From Neurospora tetrasperma FGSC 2508 (taxonomy: Eukaryota; Ascomycota; Sordariomycetes; Sordariales; Sordariaceae), in the NCBI RefSeq assembly GCF_000213175.1, contig NW_009799100.1:1-64000 (forward strand): 64,000 bases of DNA, in the 5' to 3' direction. Shown here one piece after another: positions 21,781 through 32,522 of this stretch. The stretch's first letter is position 1; the number at the start of each line of letters is the position of its first letter. The notes below the pieces were generated by a model. The model ran no database searches. It was not told the DNA's origin and worked only from the letters and a program-made list of their open reading frames with translations. The position numbers were made by a program, and so were the translations under genes.

Positions 21781-23602
21781 TTAGTGCCAGATCTGGTGGG
21801 CCTTTTGCTTTTCCCCTCCTCCCTTCTGGATCCTCCTCCACTCGAAGCAACAGGCAGCAAGAAAAGTACATCCAGCCGCAGCAGCACTAATGTAGAAGGT
21901 GTTCCTCAACCCCAGAGTATACGCGCCTAGTACCAGATTAGTAGCATCCTCGCGGCCCATTTTCGTCAAAACCTGGCGGATGTCCGAAGCACCGCTATTG
22001 ATGATCAGATCTGGGCTAATATCCGGCGCATCCCGGACAAGGTTGTTGATGATGCCGTTTTGGAAGACACTCTGCGCCACCGCAATGAAGACCGCGCCCC
22101 CAAACGATTGGAAGAACTGGACGCATGCCGTGGCTTGGGGAATTAGATGCTGTGGAAGAACGTTTTGGACAACAAGGATGCCGGCCTGGAAACAGACGCC
22201 CGTTCCTAGCCCGGCCACGACTTGGTATCCGAACCACTTGGCAAAGGGGGTGTCGAGCCAAAAGGTGGTGATGAGCCCGGCACCGGCTGTCATTAGAGCC
22301 GTCTCAAAGAGGACCACAGGGTTGATGCAGCCAAAGATGGTGATTAGGGCTCCGCTGGCCATAGAGGCAAGAACGAAGGAAATTAGGTATGGGAGTAGTT
22401 TGATGCCGGCCTCGATGGCCTCGTCCCCTTTGACTGCTTGGAAATAAAGTGCTGCCCAGGCTAGTTAGAAGTCGTTCCAAAGGATGCTTCAAGCAAGCAG
22501 GATACAACTCACCTAGATAAAAGACGAGAGGAAAAAAGTACGCGCCAACAAACAGGGCAAACATCATGGCCGCCAGGACGTTGCGATCCTTGAAGAAATG
22601 CGGTGGTAACAGGCCCCGATCTTGCTGCCAAATCTCAATTCCGACAAAGATCAGAGTCATGACTGCCGCCCCGACAAAGAGGCCAATCACCACAGAGCTG
22701 TTCCATGGATAATCGGCGCCTCCCCACTGAAGAGCAAGCAGCAACATGATAATGGCTGGAATGAACGTGGCCGCCCCTATCAAGTCCAGCTGCAAAAGCT
22801 TTGAACCAAACGACGCCTTGGAATTGCCATTCTCAGCGCCGCGTTTGTCGTCATTTGCATTCCTCGGTATCCTGAGAAAGAAGACGATGACCGCCATCGC
22901 CGCCCCTCCAAGCGGTAGATTGATATAGAAACACCACCTCCACGTAACTTTATCTGTAAACGCCCCTCCAAGCAACGGTCCGACAACGCTAGACACACCC
23001 CAAAGCCCCCCAAAAACACCAAACATGACTGGCCTTTTTCTCAGCGGCATTGTATAGGTCAGAATCACCATTGCCCCTGAGAAAATACCCGCGGTCCCCA
23101 ACCCAGCAACAGCCCGACCAATGATGAAAGCGGTAGAGCTGGGCGCAACACCCGAGATCAAACTGCCTAGTTCGAACAGGGCAACGGCTCCCAAAAACGT
23201 CCACCGGATATCAAAGAGCGTGTATATGTTGCCGTACATGGGCTGGAGGGCTGTGGTGGTCAAGAGGTAGGAGGCGCCGTACCACCCAATGTCCTTGATG
23301 GAGGCGAATTGGGTAGTGATGGCGCCTAGGGCAGGGGCGATGATCGTTTGATCGAGGGCAACAAGGAAGACGGAAACGCACAGCGAGAGGATAATGAGCG
23401 TCAAGTGGAGGCCGGTTGGATATTTGGTTTCGTCGGTGGGAGATGTTGTTGTTTCCTCTACAGCCGTCATGGTTTTGTCGGTGTCATGGGCTTCGAGGTC
23501 CTGTTGGGATGTTTCCCTCTTGTCAGGCATGGAGCTCATGGGGGAGTTGGCTCGTGGGAGAGGCTCCATCGTTGCAGCGTCTGTTGTTGAGGCGGAAATC
23601 AC
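21781..23602 (-). CDS. MFS drug:H+ antiporter (DHA2-type) exporter
   Basis: Plasma-membrane proton antiporter of 586 residues; exons 23602-22513 and 22451-21781 with a 61-nt intron (22452-22512) that joins FPLVFYL to ALYFQAVKG. After a hydrophilic N-terminus of about 65 residues come many hydrophobic segments consistent with 14 membrane spans. Family motifs include LDQTIIAPALGAI in the first helix and loop, GLGTAGIFSGAMVI, and WRWCFYINLPLGG at the end of helix six. Such transporters usually export the product of the cluster they sit in, giving self-protection. Other in-frame ATGs lie within the first 25 residues, so the start is approximate. Confidence 0.92.
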
Positions 23603-26600
23603 TTTGAGAATAAGGTGCGAGTATGCAACTAGGTGTGTATGACTCCGAGAAGATATTTGGTAGTGTGGGTAATGACGAAACTTGAAGACTTGACTGCTTT
23701 TCGTGGTGGATGGATGCTGGAAGGAAAGTGAAGGGTTGGTCCGACCTGGATGCTTCGTCTACACCTCTGCCGGCCTATAAATCCCAGGTGGTTACCTAGA
23801 GGTAGGTGGTCTGGTACTGCCACCTTATAATACTCAGGGGTTGGGAAGTGACTGTGAGGAAAACCGTCGATCTTTTGGACGCAAAATAACGTTATCACCG
23901 GGCACTTTTCCCTTCACCAAGGACAATTGCATTGGAACAGTTTCAAGTACACTCTGCATGGCATATACAACCTTACCTGGCTATCATCAACGGGACACTA
24001 CATGAAAGAGCCACTTTTCACATTTTGTCTCTCGGTTCAGAACCTCAAAGTAGGGGGGTATCTGCGTGGCAGACCAAGCATGAAGGCCAAGTTAGCGAGG
24101 CCACCAGCTATACAAAGATGTGTGTTCGTCGAAATGGCTGAATGGCTGGATTCTTGCACTTCGGGCCCGAACTGAAGCCAGATTTGTAATGCGAGACTGG
24201 CCAATAAAGCAAGCACAGAGGCAGGGAAGGAAGGGAAATGTCACCAAAGGGCAGCGTGAAGTTTCTGGTATTGATACACCTGAAAGCAACTCACCACCTA
24301 CCGATAGAGACACCTTTTGCATAACGCGAATTTTGTGCCCATGGAGGTCAAGTAGGTAGGCATGTTTACCCACGCAAAGACCTTTCATTCACCTGGAGTC
24401 CGGAACATGAATACAATATGAAATAAACTCAACCACGGTCTAAACACAGCTTGCTGCTGCTTCCTTGTATCTACCTCTGAGTTACGTAAGGTACTTACAT
24501 GATGAAATCAACTGAAAATCAACGTTGTCCTCGTCTCCGCCGCCCCAACGGAAGTGTAGGTACCCTCCCTGCCTGTGGTGCAGTTTCTGATGCCACTATA
24601 CATACATAACTGACTGTTCGGCACCAACTTGGAAAGACGGCAGGGATTAGTACCTAGGTAATGTAGGAGGGTAGGTCCTCAAGCTTCCACTCGGTTACAG
24701 GCACCCACGCATTGCTTTGCTGCCATTTGCTGGACTCCCGATTGCGCAACTCTGTACAAGATCACACCCTCTCACATCAACGTGAAATTATTCCGATAAA
24801 GTCTGGTTTCACACCAACGTTACCAAGTATCCGCCGATAAACATCTCCCAATGCTGCCCCCACCCGAGCTGCTTTAAGCTTTTATCTCCGGGGCCCATGT
24901 ACCTAGTCGGTCTGCACATGATTGGTCCATAGCCGCCAACTTGTTTCGCGAGGCTCTGTTTGCGAACACAAGGAATGACGGGACTGCTATGTCCAAAAGC
25001 GGAAACCCAAGACAGATAGAAATCTTTCAGAACGTAACAGATTGATGCCAACATTCTGGAAGCTTCGTGGACAGGTTGAACTGCGTCGCAGTGCGCTGCG
25101 GGATCTCGCCGCTAACGAACGTTGGAAGGATCGGAGTGTCCGGGCATCCAATCGGCCCCTTCGCGGCTTCAAGTTCCTCGACAAGCTGGCATGTACACAG
25201 TACATACATGTACGTAAGACCTAATTCCTTAGCACCCGCACCGGTCTAGGCGGCCAGGCCCGTTCCGATGACTAGCCGCATACGAATAACTAGGTTGTTA
25301 GCGCGGTGAACTCCTTGCAAATGGCGATAAAGTACCTAGGTACCTCAACTTCATCTTCCCTTCAAAGAGGATTGGAGTGACTACCTACACTAGACACCTA
25401 GGTTTAGTGTACTGCCGGCAGAGGACGGGAGTATGGCCCACGTTCTATGCTGCCTTCTGTCTCCCTAGTAGCTCCTGCCTCGAGAATCGGTGATTGGTGC
25501 TGACGTCAGCCTCGATTCATCAGAAAATAGGTGACTTTACGAAGCAGAAGGGTTGCATTCCAAGCAACTACGAGCCCCAGCCAGGAACAGTTGAGGGAAA
25601 ATGATCCATTGTGGGGGTGGGCTAGGAAGTGGGCTGTGCTTGTGGAGCGCACCTCCCTGAGTTCCTCGAACTGATGCCCTGGCTGTAGTGGAGAGGCCTG
25701 GTCACTGCCGTTCGCCAGTACAGAATCGTGCCAGTTGTCGCCATTTTGGATGAGCAGGGCTCCTTTTGTTTCTTCTGGACGCGAGGATCTTGCAGAAACA
25801 GTGGCATCTTGGACTCCTCCGTGCGCCATCGGGTCCAGTCCCCGCTGGCCAAGACTTTTGCAAAAGTTGAAAGAGGGAAAGCGCCTGCATTTACCTACCT
25901 TGGTGAAAAGATGAGAACCTCCACTTTCGGCTAGACTTCCGACAACTGCTCCTGGCTGAAGAAATGTCTGACTGGGTCGGTTAGCACAAGAAAAAAAGGG
26001 TACACAACCCTAGAGGTAGTCGTGATTCAAAGGCCCCGCACTCGTCAGTGTACATGCTCAAGGATTGGCTGGGTATCACAACAGAGGGACTTGCATGTAT
26101 CTACGCCAGTATACACTATATTGTTTTGCATCCCATAAAGTACACTTGTGATAGACAGATGCCGGTCAAGTTTTCCGGTGAGGCGTGGTGGACACCAGTT
26201 GTAGGTGTGGAGTGGGGTGGGTGAGGGTAATTGGTAGGGGTGAGAATCCTTCCATCAAGGTGCAAGCATCACATTATAAGGTGCTTCGTTGTTGCCTGAG
26301 CAGATCCCTATATTTTCTTTTAGTGGCAGGTGCGTAGGAGACACACCAAGAAGTACGGGTTTAGATTGATCCGACGTTCAATGACTTGGTCGAAACATGC
26401 ACCAAAAAACCTTAACCTTTATTCAACTCTGGAGTCACTGTCGGATGGTAGAACTCGAGGAGAAAATGTGATAGATGAGAGTGAGGATTGTTCCTGTTTG
26501 TAGACGGGATCGTACGTGAAGGATCAAGTACCTCTACTCTACATGATATAATTCGGGGTAGCGGAATTGTGTACCGCATGCACCGCAAGCGAGACAAATC

Positions 26601-27348
26601 AAGGTTGATAATACATAGAGGTATCCATCACATGCGGGATATGTCTTGATTGGGCGTATCTGAGCAATGTAGAGGTAGATTATCCAACTTGAGATCGGTT
26701 AGGTCGTCCCTGCTCAGCCCAGGTGGCTTTTCATCTTACTAGAATAGGAAGGATGAGCCGAGCCTTGAGTTCTGACTGTCCACGAGCTGTTCGCCATGGA
26801 ACAAAAGAACGTGCTTGAACGCCTAATCCCTAACGCCGCAACCGGGAATTGGCAAACACCAAGGTCGGGTACCTCTACATGCCTACCTCTACTATTAGAG
26901 TACCTAGCTGACAGGAGGCATCATCGGATAATCTTGATTTTGCCGACGGAAGTCTTTCCTTGAGTTTGTTGCAGCCAATTGAAGTCCCATCACGCCTCCA
27001 TGTGCTTCAAACAATCACATACGGTATCATGGAAGGATTCAGTTGATCGCAACGTAACGCATGACTTTTGTTTGGCATCGAGGCCGTTGTCTTACTCCAA
27101 TCACCTGATACGACAGGACCCTTACCGGGCGCAAGGGACTACACTAGGTATTCGGTACAATGGAGAAGAAGAGGACGTTGATAAGGCAGCGAGGCCCAGG
27201 GAAACGTCTGCACACCCCTCCGTGCGTGATTTATCCGACACTTCACTCATACAAGAAGTGCTTATGTCTTGCCGCCTCGCACTTCAGAAGGATTGCCAAG
27301 CCTGGGACTTTAACATTCTGTCGATTTTTGGCTGTACAGTATCCCACC
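23603..27348. other. Long gene-poor region between MFS exporter and regulator
   Basis: A 3.7-kb stretch with no supportable gene; all frames are short and show no family signature. It contains a dense set of short palindromes (CCTAGAGGTAGG at about 23798, TACCTAGGTA at 24651, GTACCTAGGTAC at 25332, CCTAGAGGTAG near 26010, several CCTCTAC/GTAGAGG strings at 26525-26910). It must hold the MFS promoter at its left and the regulator promoter at its right. A non-coding transcript or an intron-rich small gene cannot be excluded. Confidence 0.5.
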
Positions 27349-30116
27349 ATGAGCTTTGTTCCCGCCCCTCCTCGAAAACGACCAATCTCTTCGTGTCTAC
27401 CATGCTACAATCGAAAACAAAAGGTTGGTGGGACAAAAACGTTGCGGATGATCGCATCCCAATTCCATCCTTCGGGTTTTGAGCCATGTGCTAACAGTGC
27501 TACGCCGACAGTGTAACCGAGAGATCCCGTGTAACCACTGCTCTCGCCGACGGTGCATTGAATCTTGCGTCTACTACGCAAACCCCAGTTCCAGCTCAGC
27601 GACCAGTCCCGGTGCATCATCCGCATCGTCGTCATCCACGACAGCGCCGTCGATCACGTTTGGCATACAGAAAGAACCACCACGCCGGTTCGAGAGATAT
27701 TCCGCCCGATTTGCACTAAAAACGGGAGAGTACAAATACACTAGTAATCAGCGACGGAGGAGTGGAAGTTGGGGAGGCCGGGATCTGCTTCGGAATGAGT
27801 GGAGCCGGTGGGGGGGTACCGCCGGAGCGGGAGCGGGCGCGGGAACGGGTTCTTACTATCCGGGATGTTCGTCCGGATCTGCGAGACCCCGCTTTTGGAC
27901 AAATACCACGGAGACGTGGTCGGGACGGGCTCTGGCTGAATCGTTTGGCTATTTCGAAGGGAGTAAAAGCAACACACTGGCACTCATCCAAAAGGCGAGT
28001 GGAGCTCCATGTCTTGGTCCCAAACGTATACACAACTGTAGAGACGTGAGCTAACAATTGATGTAGATGGGACTCGGCCAGGACAATCTCGACTCTGAGA
28101 GCTCTCCAGTTCTTGTAGCTGAAGCCGCCGAAGATGTTCATCGCGTCATGCGCGACATTCCAGATCGACAGATCATTGACTTTCTGGTGCAATTCTTTGT
28201 AAGAGAGATCAGCTGGTACGTCCCACGGTTACATCCATCCTCCCCACCCCAAGCTTCATGTCTGTTCCGAACTGACCATGATTCGTCCCACCAGGATGGA
28301 TCAGGTAGTCCACGTTCCGTGGCTGATGAGCAAGTATCAAGACTGGTGTAACACACTCTCGGCAGAGGAATGCCGTGCTGCCGACGCCAACGACGTACCC
28401 AGGCAAATCCGCGTAATGGACGTGGATTTTGGCGTCCTGTTGCTTCGCATTGTCTCATATGCCTTGCAATTCCTACCTTCGCCGATTTATCCACTCGATC
28501 GGATCCGTGGTGTGCTGCTTGCCGATGTGCGAAATGAGTGCGACGATATCGCCAATACTCTGGAGGCCATGAGCTGGGCGCTCGATGGTCGAGGATCCTT
28601 GATTCGAGTCCATCAAGTTGCATTTGCCGCGCTCAAGTCCCAAACCGAAGGCAACATCAAGGCCTGCTGGGAAGCCGTGAGTCGTGCTATTCGCATCGCC
28701 CAGAGCATAGGTATTCACAGCGATAGCGTAACCGCGATTGGGGCGAATGAAACAGAAAAGGAAATGGCTCGTCGCATCTTCTGCAACCTTTACACTTGGG
28801 ACAGTCTTCTTTCCCGCCAGCTAGACCGCATGCACGCACTTCCAGGCCGCCTACACCCCAGGAACTGGCCTCAGCTGCACGCTCTTCCCGAGTACAGAGA
28901 CAAGGGAGAACAAACACCACCAACAATGCCCCTCAACCGCGGCCTGGAAGCGCCCGACCCCTTCACTGAACGGCTTCTCCAGGCCCGTCTGGCCGACTTT
29001 TGGCGCAGCGTCAGCCCCCTGCAGGGCAACGAAGATGACATTATGGCAGCTGAAGAGCGATACGACAAGTTTTCGCGCGAGTTCCTCTCCCAGCTCCCTC
29101 CAGCATTCGCTCTTGCAGACGCAGACGAGTCGTGGGACAGACTCTTGCCCAAACTACCTCTGCAGCGACAAATGCTGCACATGGCCATTTACGACTCGTT
29201 ATGCTGGAACTTCCGACCGCTGCTGTTTTGGCATCCCTCGAGTTCGTTGTCCTTACCCCCTTACAAGGTACTCCTCCTGAGATACCAGAAGAGAGCTGTG
29301 GCCGGTGCTGCTTTGCGGTCGCTCGAGGCTGTCGCGCGTTTGCACGCGCTCTTGGGGGGCTATCATACTCGGCTTCCGGGCATCGTCATGTCGACTTTTG
29401 AGGCGGCTGTGCTGTTGTTGCAGTTGTGTGCGGATCCATCATTTCTGGAAGACGATAGCTGCTTGAACATGCATCAGCAGCAGCAGCAGCAGCATATCAC
29501 ACCCCGGTTGGACCCAATGCGGGCAAACGCACACATGGTCAATAGGCCAGCTTGTATGGAGGCTGTGGAAGGAGCTGTTAAGCGGCTCAAGATGCTTGCG
29601 GAGGTGAGTAGCCTGGCGGATATTGGGGCAAGCACGCTGGTAGAGCTGCTAAGAAGGACGACGACTTCGCAAGAAAAAAGTGGCACAGAGGTGCTGAGAA
29701 ACAATCAACTGCCCCTGGAGACGAATGTAAGCAGATCAAAGACCTTGACAGAGACGGTGAATGATACGATTCATGTGGCAACCCAGGACCACGCCGGCCT
29801 GCAGGTGCCCCAGGGTCAAGGGCAGGAGGTCGAGTCTGCCGAGAGCTTGCACAATACCCCTAGGACGACTACAAGCTCTCTAGCGGGTGAGACGGTGGTC
29901 GATGAGGCTACCATGGTCACAGGCTGGAATGCCGCATCTGCCGAGTCGGTTGATGTGAGCTTGTCGATGGATATACCCTCCTCCCTGCAGGACTTCATGT
30001 CGACGATTACGGTGGGGGATATGGCGACCTGGTCTGCCTTTGATGAATCCAGCATCTTTCCGCCGGAATCTGAGTACGTAGGCGACATCCCAGCGACAGA
30101 GACATTCAAAGGTTGA
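27349..30116 (+). CDS. Zn2Cys6 transcription factor with fungal_trans domain
   Basis: Probable pathway-specific nuclear regulator of 842 residues. Exons are 27349-27423, 27512-27994, 28067-28215 and 28295-30116. The zinc cluster lies at residues 16-44 (SCLPCYNRKQKCNREIPCNH onward; Cys16, 19, 26, 32, 35 and 44) and is split by the first intron after Lys25. The second intron is best read as GC-AG (GCGAGT donor at 27995), the only choice that keeps phase and joins NTLALIQK to MGLGQDNLD. The middle-homology region runs through the last exon (for example FCNLYTWDSLLSRQLDRMH). A CAG run at 29475-29492 encodes polyglutamine, and the C-terminus is Ser/Thr/acid-rich, as in activation domains. It ends the core cluster. 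TCGGCCGA is its likely target by inference; no exact site was seen in its own promoter. Confidence 0.92.
29475..29492 (+). repeat. CAG microsatellite in regulator coding sequence
   Basis: Six CAG codons in frame, encoding a glutamine run flanked by His inside the Zn2Cys6 regulator. Length variation would alter only the linker. Confidence 0.85.
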
Positions 30117-31124
30117 AAATTTGTACTTGTAGTGAGTGTGAGTTGGATGGCGGTTGAGTTAAGGTCCTCGACGCGGGGATGGGCGGCGGGGCGCGGCAGG
30201 GCGCGACTTTCCAGGATGTTGTGGCACCTCATTGTGGAGGTCGGGTTTAGACGAACCTGCAATGAATTAGATGCGCTATTATCTCAAGAACCCGTTTACC
30301 ACTGTAAATTCCGTTAGTGTAGTAACGACCCCGCGATGCGGTGGACCCCTCTTGGCCCTTCAATCCCTACAGCCCCGGCTCCCACCAACAGGCACTGAAG
30401 GGAGACACCCGCGCTTGACGAACAGGAAGGACTGTCTGGCATCTCGATTACATTCTGGATTGGGAAACGGTAAGTGGAAGTCGGAGGCAGGAAACGAATC
30501 ATCAGTGGAACTTGGTGGAACCAAGTGGAATTCTTGAGAGATCCAATATTGACGTTCAAAGGGCTACTACAGTACTTACTTATAGCTCTCCTCGTTGCCA
30601 TGTATACAGTGCTCAGAACACAGTAGAACCCCCTCCGCGAATGCAGGAATGTCAATACGACTGAGAGCAGATTCAAGCTCTTTTCTTTCTCATTTTAGGT
30701 CTTCAGGGGTGAGAAATGGAGGGACGCTACTGCATCGGGCGTCGGTTAATCGGCCATTGTGGTGTCATGAGCCGATGACCCCCAACCATTGGCTGATAAA
30801 CGCTGCTGTCTGTACTGTGTTCGAAGTAAGTAAGACGACTGGAAGGTCAAGAACAAATCATGGTTCAAACGACGAACCAAACCGTCACGAAGGACTCTGG
30901 CTGACAAATTGTCCTTCCTCGCTTCGACTCGTGTTCGCTAGGTAGATGGCAGGGTGTGCCACTTACGAATGCAACACCTGTCTATGAGGGAGAGAGCTTC
31001 GGAGATAAAGCATCATAGATCCCCGGACAATCTGTTCCTACTCCAGACCCTCAAGCGTTCAGGATCGATTACCTTTCAGCAAGGAACCAGTAACATCCAT
31101 TTAACTCCAAAGTCTCAGTCAAGT
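30117..31124. other. Intergenic region upstream of SDR
   Basis: About 1 kb between the regulator stop and the SDR start, in the same orientation. No coding frame is convincing. One 7-of-8 match to the cluster palindrome (TCGGCCAT, 30750-30757) lies about 370 bases upstream of the SDR; on its own it does not show cluster membership. Confidence 0.45.
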
Positions 31125-32176
31125 ATGGCCTCCTTCCTCATTACCGGCGCTTCAAGAGGTCTTGGACTCGCCTTCGTCAAGGAACTCGCCTCTCGCAAGT
31201 CCTCCGAAGTCAGCAACATCTTTGCTGGCGCTCGCAGCAACGTCCCTGCCCTGCAGGAGCATTCCAAGACCGACCCCCGTGTCCAATTTGTCAAGCTCGA
31301 TGTCACCAACCCGGATTCCGTCAAGGAAGCGGCTGCCCAAGTCGAGAAGAAGCTGGAGGGCAAGGGACTCGATGTGTTGATCAACAACGCAGCCGTCTGC
31401 CACTACGACATGCAGAAAATGAGCAACCCGACGCTGGAGAAGGATATCATGAGGGAGATGTAGGTTCCTCTTTTCTTTATTGGTTGCATGTGTGTCGTGA
31501 ATTTTCAGAACCTGTACATCCTCTCATGCGTACTAACTGTACCCTCGCAGGACCGGCCTGGAGGAAGAATTCCAAGTCAACGTCTTGGGCGTCCAGTACA
31601 CCACTCGTGAGTTCCTTCCTCTGGTGGAGAAGTCCGAGCTGAAGAAGGTTGTCAACATGTAAGAAACCCCCCCATAGAATCTCGATTGTAACAGAACAGG
31701 AACTAACAATTTATACCCACATCCAGTACCAGCACCTTCGGGTCAATCTCCTCCGCTTCCGACCCAGCTATTGCGTGGTCGCCTTGCCCGGCCTACAAGA
31801 TCACAAAGGCGGCTTTGAACGCTCTGACTGTCCAGTATGCGCTGGAGTATCAGAACAAGGGCTTTTCCTTCATTGCTCTCTGCCCAGGGGTACGTCCATG
31901 TCCTTTTCTTCCGTGAATCATGTGTATGTGCATGGGCGGTGACTGACATTGATGTGTAAACAGTGGCTTAAGACAGATCTCGGCAGCCAGATGGCTGATC
32001 TGACAACCGAGGAGGGTGCCAAAGCCTCGTTGGACATTATCCTGACACCTGGACAGGTGTACAACGGGAAGTTCCCCATGATCAAGGTCAAGGGCTGGGA
32101 GACCCAGGAGGAGGCTGCGTCCCATGGCGGATACGCTGGAAAGAACGTGTACGATGGCCGTAACATTCCCTGGTAA
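31125..32176 (+). CDS. Short-chain dehydrogenase/reductase (sniffer/CsgA-like)
   Basis: Soluble NAD(P)-dependent oxidoreductase of 272 residues. Exons are 31125-31459, 31551-31658, 31727-31889 and 31964-32176, all with GT-AG introns. The Rossmann motif TGASRGLG starts at residue 7, followed by LINNAAV. The catalytic Ser lies in NITSTFGSIS, and the YxxxK pair is YKITK. The length is normal for a classical SDR. It lies 1 kb beyond the regulator, so it could be the dehydrogenase of the cluster (solanapyrone-type clusters have one) or an unrelated housekeeping carbonyl reductase; the sequence does not decide. It is convergent with the SulP transporter. Confidence 0.9.
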
Positions 32177-32522
32177 AGGAGAGTTGGGGAATATGGATCC
32201 TGTTAATAAACGTCAGCCAGCCAATCAGATTACCTGAAGTTGTAATGCTCATCTTTATACCAAGCAATACCGTCAAGTATCTCTGAGCAACAGACTGATA
32301 TATCTTGGGGAAGACCCCGCAGCAGTTGCTCGGGTATGAAACGAATGAGATGTGACCTGGAACAGAAAGATGTGACGCCTGAGGAAACTGGAGTTGCAAG
32401 CAGCGCCTTGCAAAAGAAGAATTGAAAAATCGGCAGATCACATTCTGCCACATCAATACAATGACACACGTTTTTTTCAAAATACCCAAAACAAAAGAGA
32501 ACAATCGCTGATTCTACGCCCA
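32177..32522. other. Convergent intergenic region (SDR / SulP)
   Basis: About 350 bases between two 3' ends. Only terminator sequence is expected, and nothing else is recognised. Confidence 0.5.

Noticed and set aside
24120-24200. A possible tRNA-like stretch
   Set aside because: No consistent acceptor stem, B-box or anticodon arm could be drawn.
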